This document shows positions 19,301 through 27,254 of a stretch of 64,000 nt of DNA, piece by piece (the first letter of the stretch is position 1; the number at the start of each line of letters is the position of its first letter). This DNA is from Flavobacterium poyangense (lineage in GTDB: Bacteria > Bacteroidota > Bacteroidia > Flavobacteriales > Flavobacteriaceae), in contig NZ_JAALLN010000014.1 of the NCBI RefSeq assembly GCF_011751075.1, forward strand, positions 59,665 to 123,664. The letters run 5' to 3'. Position numbers and translations under genes: made by a program. The notes under the pieces are model-generated. The model made no database searches and had not been told where the DNA came from. It worked only from the letters and a program-made list of their open reading frames with translations.

Positions 19301-20220
19301 TTTTTGAAGGGCCTACAGAGTCATTAATTGCAGATTTAGGAGGACGTACTAATGAAACAATTACAGAGACATTGCTTTTCCTGACCAGCCAACATGCAAC
19401 TGTAAATGCTGAAATTCAAAAAGAAAAGATACTACATCTAAAACAACAATTAGAACCAAACAAAAAGGGTTCTGACACTCAGGATGATCTTCAGAAACAA
19501 AGAAAGTTTTCGAAGTATGCTTTTGGAGAAGTACTGACTTACCAATTGATTGTATGGATGTGCGGAGACGATATTTCATTGCACGCAAAAAAATGGCTCG
19601 AGAAAAAAATCACGACCATCACAACCGATGCACTCGAATTTGATACAAGCCTTCTCATCAAACAGCAGTTTGAAACACAATTTGACCATTTGCTCAAAGA
19701 CCATCAGACGATTTACACGCAACCTGCTCTTAGGGATTCTTTTGTACACTCCCCTTTTCGGGATTTGCGTGCGATAGAAACACAAAATGCTAAAGAGCAA
19801 ACCGAAGAAGAAAACGCTGCAATAAACAATGTTATCTATACTAAAGCCAGCAGTTCTACTTCCATAACACAAAACAATCCTCAAGCTCTTTTAAAAAATA
19901 AGGCTACTAAAGAAATAGAGGTTTGGATATACAACTGGCTAGAAAAAGAGGCAGAAATCGAAAGCGGTCAATTTACCCCTTCAACTTCTTTTTCAGAATA
20001 TGGACTAGATTCTTCCTTGTCCATACGTTTTGTAAGCGACATCAATGCAGCTTATGCGATTCATATTGAACCCTCTATTATCTGGAGTTATTCAACAGTA
20101 GACGAACTGGCTTCGTATCTGTTTGAATTTGAAATAAAGTCTTCCGAACTGAATGATACAAAAGAAATTGAAGAAAACGGTGTGGATGATGACTTTCTGA
20201 AAGGACTATTGGAAGACTAA
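16315..20220 (+). CDS. Loading protein: fatty acyl-AMP ligase, acyl-CoA dehydrogenase and ACP
   Basis: A 1301-residue three-domain protein. Residues about 20-620 are an adenylate-forming enzyme of FAAL type (YTSGSTGNPKG at about 188, then SWLPFYHDMG, GYGLAEATLTV, RTGDLAF). Residues about 640-1020 are an acyl-CoA dehydrogenase (FALSEPGAGSN for FAD, NGEKCWVG, and FEGPTES with probable catalytic base E998). After a linker the C-terminal ACP has GLDS with phosphopantetheine site S1233. It would activate a free fatty acid, load it on the ACP and introduce an alpha,beta double bond. It thus primes the assembly line with an aliphatic chain in place of the salicylate used for pyochelin. A second ATG lies two codons downstream of the chosen start. 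Confidence 0.88.
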   Translation: MDMEKSHAQLTLDNPDHQLVKDHSNSLIDYLIKGSIKHPQKIAFSDVDIDLRESPMTYAEFLFQVQEQAQAFKNKDIKKGDRCLLIFDQGIEFIIAFFACQWLGAIPVPLNTPGRLKPLDKWENIVKECLPKAIVTATKSASRLIQSLSRSELLSNTPLLTVKIKFSDHLETDFKDQPDIHPTAFLQYTSGSTGNPKGVVVTQDSLIKNSKESKKNMNITANSVFVSWLPFYHDMGLILFIVQTIYTGSSLYLLKPEDFMSRPLNWVNALSKWKGTHTGGPNFAYQLVADKLLQLHSELKNSNNKTEISLKNLKVCASGAEPIRFKTICNFQNAISLFGASNNVVSPGYGLAEATLTVTLNKEGEKVKWLKVDKEALKKNTVILQESGFMETGQHFHEEENAVYLVGNGQVIDHHGVDIIAVTDLETELPDSISKLQIQPSYVIGELWFSGPSVTNGYYENKTATSESYFYSRSNDTTYLRTGDLAFKDEEGQIYIVGRIKDLIIIRGLNYYPQDLERTSCYSHPDLRIDGAAAFSMSKQGNECCYIVQELTRNAVLSPKFDEYAKAIRTAVLKEHGVAIEAILFVSPMHVPRTTSGKIQRRLAKRTTELNEWAKILHASHLSLPTAKKEANLSQLTLQEQSLQQITEELQHFLRTRVDSYTIDERRTIPPYIMTEFARMGLMGLMISPLSGGLGFNLSQTRKIIEMISSADLTLGLFASLHNLLGLHPIARFAKEEIKEKVVRELATGQGTASFALSEPGAGSNPNAGKTFAQRLPDGNWILNGEKCWVGSSSWASYLTVIAHTQDENGKYLGQSAFLIPQGIQGLSHIEECMTMGMRGSVQGHFVLNDVQIPESHVLGEIGKGAEILQEVVAMGRIGINSMCIGILKTVLSRSKRWTENRKINSGYLIDQPVVLKQLNQLLWVLEIIETYQSKLVKWKDNGQHIPDILISAGKIFSTEETWKGVDFLMQITAARGYSEHNGIAQLFRDTRVLRIFEGPTESLIADLGGRTNETITETLLFLTSQHATVNAEIQKEKILHLKQQLEPNKKGSDTQDDLQKQRKFSKYAFGEVLTYQLIVWMCGDDISLHAKKWLEKKITTITTDALEFDTSLLIKQQFETQFDHLLKDHQTIYTQPALRDSFVHSPFRDLRAIETQNAKEQTEEENAAINNVIYTKASSSTSITQNNPQALLKNKATKEIEVWIYNWLEKEAEIESGQFTPSTSFSEYGLDSSLSIRFVSDINAAYAIHIEPSIIWSYSTVDELASYLFEFEIKSSELNDTKEIEENGVDDDFLKGLLED

Positions 20221-20248
20221 ATAAAATGATAATCAAAAGCAAAAACGC

Positions 20249-23200
20249 ATGAACAACATCAAAAAAAATAAGATAGCTGTCATTGGTTTAGATTGTAAAT
20301 TCCCGGGACAATCCAATGGTCCTGATCAATTTTGGGAAGCGCTTTTAAATAAAAAAGATGGTATCATTCCAATACCTGAGGATCGTTGGGATCACTCCTA
20401 TTATTATGATGCACAAGGAGACAAAGGAAAAACGTTTGTTAATCGTGCCGGTTTTATCTCCGATGTATTTGATTTTTCTCCTCACAGCTTTGGCATGTCC
20501 GAAAAAGAAGCTGCCGATATAGATCCACAGCAACGCCTACTGATTCAGTCTTCCTGGAACAGTATTCAAAATGCCGGCTACAAAATTGATGCTATAAAAG
20601 AAAAAACCGGGGTATTCTTTGGTCTTAGCTACCGCGATTACTACGATTTTGATATAGCACCTAATGGAGTAAACGGCTTTACTGCCGCTAATCCATTAGG
20701 AACTGTCAATGCGATTGCTGCGGGAAGAGTTGCCTATTTGCTGGGATTAAATGGCCCTGCGATTCAGCTTGATACTATTTGCTCTTCATCGCTCATGACC
20801 TTGCATCTGGCCTGTCAGAGTCTTCTAAATGAAGAATGTGATTATGCCCTTTCAGGAGGCGTTAACTGTATCCTTTCGCCTCATGCTTTAGTGGCATTGG
20901 CGCAGATGGGTGCTTTGTCAAAGTCCGCCAAATGCCAGGCTTTCTCAAAACATGCAGATGGCTATATCCGTGGCGAAGGTGTGGGCGTTTTACTTCTTAA
21001 ACGACTGGAAGATGCTGAACGAGATGGAGATTATATTTACGGAACTGTAGAAGCAACAGCTACCAACCATGATGGTCGTAGCAATGGATTAACTGCTCCA
21101 AATGGCAAAGCACAGGTAAAACTAATAGAATCCTGTCTAAAAAAAGCCGGGCTTTATCCGGAGGACATAGGTTATGTAGAAGCGCATGGTACTGGCACCT
21201 ACCTTGGAGATCCGGTAGAACTTGAAGGACTTCACCAAGTGTTTGGAACCTCAAGATCGGCATTAAATCCTCTTTATGTAGGCTCTGTTAAGTCTAATAT
21301 AGGTCATCTTGAACCCGCAGCGGGAGTAGCTTCCTTAATAAAATCATTGTTGATTCTAAAAAACAATTATATACCCGCCGGATTACACCTGGAAGAACTG
21401 AACCCCGGTTTTAAGTGGAATGAAAAACCTATAGTACCCGTTAAAGAAAACAGAGCTTGGGAAAGCGATGAAAAATTTATCGGCGTAAGTGCCTTTAGTA
21501 TGACCGGAGCCAATGTGCATGCCATACTTGGAAAAGCCCCTGACCAGAATTCGGACAATTCAACTGAAACATCAGCTCTGTATTGGCCCATACTCCTTTC
21601 TGCACAAAATGAAACCACATTAAAACAATACATTTCTTCGCTTCTGCAAAGTATAGACAAAAACATGTCTATCGCAGCACTCTCAAATCTGTTCCTAAAC
21701 GGACGTGAAATCTTTGAAGAATCCATTTGCGCTTGCTTTACGACCACTTCCGAATTACTTCATGAACTAGAAAACTACCAAAATGGAGCGCAAAATATTT
21801 TTGAGAAAGTGTCATTGAAAGGAAAAAGAAAAAGTCATCAGACCGTTTTAAACATCGGTAACTTTACCGATTTTAAACCGGAATACCTTCAGATCTGGAA
21901 AAAACAGAAATTGTTTACACTCTCTATTGCAAAAACAGATCGCATCCTGACCAATCTATTAAACAAATCACTTGATGAACTTGTAAGAAATCCAACTACT
22001 GAACTGGAACAAAAAGTTATTCATTTTTGCCAAGCGTTTATTTGGTCTGATAGTGTCATAGCAGCGTTAAAAACCGATGTGTTATTAAACACATCAGGCG
22101 AAGGCGATTACCTGGGAGCTGTTTTTAGCGAACTATTAACTTTTGAAGAAGCTTTGCTCCTCTTTATATTAGAAAATGGATCAAAAAGAACACAACTCCT
22201 TGACAAAATTAGATTCCGCACCGGAAATAATCATTGGAAAAAAGCAAAAGAAGTCGCTAACAAAGAATTCTGGCTTGATAAAAAAGAGGATGATTCGTTA
22301 AAAGATATCACTCTGAACATTGTCAATGATACAGCAAATGTTTCCATTTTACAAACAGTAGTAATGAAACAATTGCCTGATTTTTTCCTGTACAGCTATG
22401 CTAAAGGAGTTGAAATGGACTGGACCGCATTTTTAGGAAACACCATTTTTAGAAAAATTCCATTGCCGCCAGCACCGCTTGCCACTGCCACTTACATCTC
22501 TGAGTCGTACAAAACCAACAGCAGAAAAGCTCCCGGAGACTTTCAGCAAGCACAAAAAAAGAATGTCATTGCTTCTATTTTGCATTATCAGTTAGGTATT
22601 GAACAAGAAAACCTAAAAAGTTTTAATTCTTTTTTTAGCCCTGAACAGGACCTTTTTATCAAAGACCATCTTGTCAACGGAATCTATATTTTTCCGGGTT
22701 CCGCTTACATTTCTATGATTTGTGAAGCGCTGTTTTATCTTAAAAGAAACCAGCAAATCAGTCTAAAAAATGTGCAGATCTTTCAACCGATGAGTTTTAA
22801 TTCATTAAATGAAAAAAGAGAAGTAAAACTGGATTTAACCTATGAATTAAAAAACACAACACCGCTATCTTCTGCAAGTGGCACTTGGGAAATCAAGAGT
22901 CGAAAAGATCAGGAAGAATGGGCAACACATATAAAAGGTGGTTTTGAACTTCGTTCTGAAAACCTCTTAGCTGAAAACAAAAAAACGCTATTTACACTCG
23001 ATGAGACAAATTTAACTGCTGTCGATAAAACAGCATTTTATAACCACTTAAACAATTGGGGCGTACAATATGGTCCGGAGTTCCGTTTGGTTAATCAACT
23101 GCGAGCCGATGATCAAAGCATGAAATCCCTGGTGCAACAAGATACGGCAACCAATGATTTATTTGCTTCTCCGGAATTACTGGATGCTTGTATGCACGGC

Positions 23201-25282
23201 CTGTTTTCGGCAAAAGTATTTGAGCACTATTCTGAACCTTTTGTGCCTTCGCGTTATGATGAAATTAATTTTTATCAACCGCTTCATGGCAGCATCCATG
23301 CCTCAGGTGTCCTATTAAAAAAAGATACCGATGCGATGAAAGCACAATTCAGTTTTTGTGACTCCGAAGGCAATCCTTTACTGGAAATTACCTCTATGGA
23401 AGTCCGTAAAATTTTGAGTGCCTTTTTGCAATCAGGAAAAGAAAATGAAACGGTATATGAAGAAAAATGGAAAAAACTTGAGACTGCTTTTGAAGACAAT
23501 CAACAAAGAACAAATACCGATACTTCGTTAATTTCAAAAGAGACATGGGTTTTTCTAAATGCCCAGCAAGCACAAGAGTCTTTTGCAGATATCGCTAAAA
23601 TTTCTGTCAATGTTCCTCAAATTGCCTTGATCGGGCAAAAAAGAACGACGCTTTTAGATGACAAGATCGCAACGTTTAAAACTATTTCGAAACTAATAAA
23701 AATTCAGGACAAAAACGAACAACAACTGGTCTTCTTTGCGCCACCTATTTACGACATTAAGGGATTGTCCGAACTGTTCCACTCATTCAAAGACCTGCTC
23801 TTGAATCTACCGCAGCATCTAAATTTCAGATTGTGTACGATTAACGGAGTAGCCATCGATTCTGAAGAGGAAGTTAATCCTTTTCAAACAGCGCTTTGGG
23901 GACTGGCCCGAACTATGCCAATAGAAGGAAAACAAAAATGGAAAGGGGTTATCGATATTTCATCTTTTCACGACGCTATCCTTTTATTAGATTCACAATT
24001 AAAAAATCATTTCGCGACACACGATCAGTTAGCTATAAGAGGGAAAAATATTTACACTCCAATCCTGACAAACGAAATTGAGTCCTATTCTGAAAACTTA
24101 CACTCCAAAGGTGACTGGGCAAATCCTGTTTTAATTACGGGTGGACTAGGACAAATGGGACGTGTATTTACAGAACAATTGGTTAAACTCGGATGCAAAA
24201 AAATCTTTCTCCTTTCCCGAAACCCGGATTGGATTCAGGCAGAAGATGACCAGGCAGACCAGTTGGATCTAAAAAAATCACAGCTTGATTTCCGCGAGTA
24301 CATTAAGAAATGTAAAGCAGCTGGTATTTCGATTTCGGCGCTCAGTGGAAAAGTAGACTCCAACAAAGATATGGCTGCACTCGCTGCGTTGCTAAAAAAA
24401 CAAGGCATTAAAGAGATCAATCTGATTCACGCTGCAGGAGCCATTACCAGAGATAAAGTGGTTGACGCAAACCTTAAAGAACTCGAACTCGAATGGAAAG
24501 CCAAGTACGAAGGAGCCTTACAATTAGACAAACACTTTGATAAATTTAATGTCGGATTCACATTATACACCTCATCTATTGCTTCACTTTGGTCAGGAGA
24601 CGGTGTAGCGGGGTATTCAAGTGCTAACTTGCTACTGGATGGTCTTGCCGTAAACAGAAATCGCGAAGGAAAAAGAACACTTTCTGTTCGATTTGGAAGG
24701 TTTGACGAAAAAGGGCTAATGAAAGAACATGAAGCACAGGAATTGGAATCCTTTGGGGTCCTGACAATACCTATGTCTTATGCAATAAACAAAGCTTTCG
24801 AACTCGCCAAAAAATCAGTTCTTACCACTCCAAGCATCATGCATGTCGATTGGGAGCGTTTTACACCACTGTACCAACTTCTCAATCGCAATCAGTTTTT
24901 ATCCGTATTTACTCCTCTGGATACTACTTCAGAGAATAATACTGAACAAAATGGCAACGACAGTCTGGACAAATCTTTACACGAGATCATCACAGAACTG
25001 GTAGCTGAGGAACTTGAAATTGACTGCAATGATGTAGATTCTTCTATTCCGCTTTTTGAGTTAGGGTTGGATTCTGTACACTCCCTTAGCATACGAACGA
25101 CTTTAGAAAAACTGCTCAAGATCAAATTGTCCGTAAGTCTTATTTACGACTACAATACCGTTGATCTTCTGAGTACCCATCTGGAAGAATTGACCCAAAA
25201 AGTCCCCGTTTCTTCTCCTGAAAGTAAAAAAGAAGAAAGTGAAGAGGATCTTTTACAACTTTTAATTCAGGAACTTAACTAG
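20249..25282 (+). CDS. Polyketide synthase module: KS, dead AT, DH, KR, ACP
   Basis: A 1677-residue type I PKS. KS (about 8-430) has catalytic C178 in DTICSSS and histidines H313 (EAHGTGT) and H353 (NIGHLEP). Residues about 445-760 resemble an acyltransferase, but the nucleophile motif GHSxGEY is replaced by TSGEGDY (615-621), with Gly at the Ser position and no GQGxQ motif. DH (about 780-1070) keeps HxxxGxxxxP (H807) and DACMH (D979). KR (about 1140-1530) keeps GGLGQMG and the Ser/Y1456/N1460 set. The ACP serine is S1609. It would add C2 and reduce it to a double bond, with malonyl supplied by an AT in trans. The ACP end is separated by 18 bp from the next KS gene. Confidence 0.88.
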   Translation: MNNIKKNKIAVIGLDCKFPGQSNGPDQFWEALLNKKDGIIPIPEDRWDHSYYYDAQGDKGKTFVNRAGFISDVFDFSPHSFGMSEKEAADIDPQQRLLIQSSWNSIQNAGYKIDAIKEKTGVFFGLSYRDYYDFDIAPNGVNGFTAANPLGTVNAIAAGRVAYLLGLNGPAIQLDTICSSSLMTLHLACQSLLNEECDYALSGGVNCILSPHALVALAQMGALSKSAKCQAFSKHADGYIRGEGVGVLLLKRLEDAERDGDYIYGTVEATATNHDGRSNGLTAPNGKAQVKLIESCLKKAGLYPEDIGYVEAHGTGTYLGDPVELEGLHQVFGTSRSALNPLYVGSVKSNIGHLEPAAGVASLIKSLLILKNNYIPAGLHLEELNPGFKWNEKPIVPVKENRAWESDEKFIGVSAFSMTGANVHAILGKAPDQNSDNSTETSALYWPILLSAQNETTLKQYISSLLQSIDKNMSIAALSNLFLNGREIFEESICACFTTTSELLHELENYQNGAQNIFEKVSLKGKRKSHQTVLNIGNFTDFKPEYLQIWKKQKLFTLSIAKTDRILTNLLNKSLDELVRNPTTELEQKVIHFCQAFIWSDSVIAALKTDVLLNTSGEGDYLGAVFSELLTFEEALLLFILENGSKRTQLLDKIRFRTGNNHWKKAKEVANKEFWLDKKEDDSLKDITLNIVNDTANVSILQTVVMKQLPDFFLYSYAKGVEMDWTAFLGNTIFRKIPLPPAPLATATYISESYKTNSRKAPGDFQQAQKKNVIASILHYQLGIEQENLKSFNSFFSPEQDLFIKDHLVNGIYIFPGSAYISMICEALFYLKRNQQISLKNVQIFQPMSFNSLNEKREVKLDLTYELKNTTPLSSASGTWEIKSRKDQEEWATHIKGGFELRSENLLAENKKTLFTLDETNLTAVDKTAFYNHLNNWGVQYGPEFRLVNQLRADDQSMKSLVQQDTATNDLFASPELLDACMHGLFSAKVFEHYSEPFVPSRYDEINFYQPLHGSIHASGVLLKKDTDAMKAQFSFCDSEGNPLLEITSMEVRKILSAFLQSGKENETVYEEKWKKLETAFEDNQQRTNTDTSLISKETWVFLNAQQAQESFADIAKISVNVPQIALIGQKRTTLLDDKIATFKTISKLIKIQDKNEQQLVFFAPPIYDIKGLSELFHSFKDLLLNLPQHLNFRLCTINGVAIDSEEEVNPFQTALWGLARTMPIEGKQKWKGVIDISSFHDAILLLDSQLKNHFATHDQLAIRGKNIYTPILTNEIESYSENLHSKGDWANPVLITGGLGQMGRVFTEQLVKLGCKKIFLLSRNPDWIQAEDDQADQLDLKKSQLDFREYIKKCKAAGISISALSGKVDSNKDMAALAALLKKQGIKEINLIHAAGAITRDKVVDANLKELELEWKAKYEGALQLDKHFDKFNVGFTLYTSSIASLWSGDGVAGYSSANLLLDGLAVNRNREGKRTLSVRFGRFDEKGLMKEHEAQELESFGVLTIPMSYAINKAFELAKKSVLTTPSIMHVDWERFTPLYQLLNRNQFLSVFTPLDTTSENNTEQNGNDSLDKSLHEIITELVAEELEIDCNDVDSSIPLFELGLDSVHSLSIRTTLEKLLKIKLSVSLIYDYNTVDLLSTHLEELTQKVPVSSPESKKEESEEDLLQLLIQELN

Positions 25283-25300
25283 TATAAAAATAATATCCCC

Positions 25301-27208
25301 ATGGAAAATAACAATACCACAGATCGTTCAGATATTATAAAGAAAGCGCTCGAAGAAATCAGAAGATTGAAGAAAAAAGTAGAAGAAAACCAATCTACAC
25401 TTTTTGAACCGATTGCTATAGTAGGCATGGCGTGCCGTTTTCCAAAAGGTGCCAGCTCACCTGCAAAATTCTGGAAAGCCCTTCAGGAGCAAAAAGACCT
25501 GATCGGGCCTATACCGGAAAAGAGAACTAATAATTCATTGGGCGGAACATGGGAAGAAAGTCCATTTTTGAAAGAAGCGGGCTATCTCGAGGAAGATATT
25601 GAAGAATTTGATCACCGTTTATTTCGATTTTCCCCGAGAGAAGCGGAACGTACAGATCCTCAGCAGAGACTATTTCTGAAAGTCTGTTGGGAAGCTCTGG
25701 AAAATGCCGGTTATGCCCCGGATTCTTTACGAGGGAGCAAAACTGGTGTTTATGCAGGTATTATGCTTATGGAATATATGCAACAACTTGCCAACGAAAG
25801 AAAACTTAGCTCGCAGTTTGATCCTTATGATGTATCGGGTAACGGATTTTCTTTTTTATCAGGCAGAGCCAGTTACTTTTTTGGTTTTCAAGGGCCGGGC
25901 ATTACAACAGATACCGCCTGTTCGTCTTCACTGGTAAGCATTGATCAGGCTTGCAAGGGATTATGGATGGGCGATTGTAACATGGCTCTTGCGGGCGGCG
26001 TAAACCTGCTGCTTTTTCAGGAATATACAGCCTTATTTTCTTCATTAAATATACTCTCACCGGATTGCCGTTGTAAATCATTTGATGCAGAAGCAAACGG
26101 AACCGTTCGCGGAGAAGGATGCGGTATCGTGGTGCTAAAAAAATTATCAGATGCCGTACGAGACGGTGACCACATTCATGCGGTCATTAAGGCTTCAGGT
26201 GTCAATCAGGGTGGATTGTCTTCCGGACCTACTGTCCCACACGGACCATCACAAGAAGCGCTTTTAAAAGAAGTCTGGAAAAAAGCCGGTCTAAGCGAAA
26301 CAGGTCCTGACTACATTGAAGCACACGGTACAGGTACCGAAATTGGCGATCCAATTGAAATGAACTCCATCATCCATTTACTGCCCAAAGAGCGAAAAAC
26401 ACCTGTCTTTGTAGGTACCGTTAAATCAAATCTCGGACATCTTGAGGCCGCTGCGGGAGTCGCAGGGTTTATTAAAACCGTTTTGGCTTTAGAAAATAAA
26501 AAAATTCCCGGTAATCTGCATTTCAATACCCCTTCCGGTCATATCAACTGGTCTGAATCCTGTATTGAGATCCCGCGCAAAACAGTAGAATGGACAGAAT
26601 CAGAAAAACCACGAACAGCTGCTATCAGTTCCTTTGGTTTAAGTGGTACGAATGCACATATCGTATTGGAAGAGTATGACACAACCGACGCTCATTCAGA
26701 AGATAAATCCGCTTACACAGACCGCAAATGGCCTATTCGTTTCAGTGCGAGAAGTCTTCCCTACATTAGAGAGCAATGGATTGCTTTCGCTTCTTTCTTA
26801 AAAGAAAACAAAAACATCGCTATAGCTGAATTGTCTTATAGTCAAAACATTTCCAGAGCTGATTTTAAAGAAAAACAGGTCATCTGGGCCGCTACTACAG
26901 AAGAAGCTCTTCACATTTTAGAAACTGCTCTAGCAGATGAATCCGATGAAATCCCGGTTAAAGGCTTGTGGAGAAACACCAATGACATAGCTGAACTATC
27001 TAATTCTTCGGAAAAAAGTTCGCAAGAGATTTCCTTTTTAAACACTAAAGCAAACCCGGATTTAGAACAAGACGTTTTTGCTGACTGGCTAAAGGGGGGA
27101 AAAATCGACTGGAAATCTTATTACCGTGGATCCGGTATACGAAAAATTGATGTTCCGAATCATCAGTTTAAGGAAAAAGTATTCGGTTTAACAACAATCC
27201 AAAGCTAG
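25301..27208 (+). CDS. AT-less ketosynthase protein (split PKS module)
   Basis: A 635-residue protein. A short helical N-terminal docking-like segment (about 8-30, KALEEIRRLKKKVEE) precedes a complete KS with C207 in TACSSSL, EAHGTGT and SNLGHLEAAAG. After the KS come only about 170 residues ending in DWLKGGKIDWKSYY and NHQF, the flanking subdomain seen after trans-AT ketosynthases. There is no AT, reductive domain or carrier. The nearest carrier is the ACP at the N-terminus of the next protein, so the two proteins together form one module that should leave a beta-ketone. The helical start probably docks to the preceding ACP. Confidence 0.87.
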   Translation: MENNNTTDRSDIIKKALEEIRRLKKKVEENQSTLFEPIAIVGMACRFPKGASSPAKFWKALQEQKDLIGPIPEKRTNNSLGGTWEESPFLKEAGYLEEDIEEFDHRLFRFSPREAERTDPQQRLFLKVCWEALENAGYAPDSLRGSKTGVYAGIMLMEYMQQLANERKLSSQFDPYDVSGNGFSFLSGRASYFFGFQGPGITTDTACSSSLVSIDQACKGLWMGDCNMALAGGVNLLLFQEYTALFSSLNILSPDCRCKSFDAEANGTVRGEGCGIVVLKKLSDAVRDGDHIHAVIKASGVNQGGLSSGPTVPHGPSQEALLKEVWKKAGLSETGPDYIEAHGTGTEIGDPIEMNSIIHLLPKERKTPVFVGTVKSNLGHLEAAAGVAGFIKTVLALENKKIPGNLHFNTPSGHINWSESCIEIPRKTVEWTESEKPRTAAISSFGLSGTNAHIVLEEYDTTDAHSEDKSAYTDRKWPIRFSARSLPYIREQWIAFASFLKENKNIAIAELSYSQNISRADFKEKQVIWAATTEEALHILETALADESDEIPVKGLWRNTNDIAELSNSSEKSSQEISFLNTKANPDLEQDVFADWLKGGKIDWKSYYRGSGIRKIDVPNHQFKEKVFGLTTIQS

Positions 27209-27254
27209 GTAGTAGCATTTGTATCACGAAACAAGATCACCTACAAACTATACT

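Noticed and set aside
21850..22500. A functional cis-acting AT in the first PKS module
   Set aside because: The nucleophile Ser is Gly and the GQGxQ motif is missing, so only a degenerate AT can be claimed.
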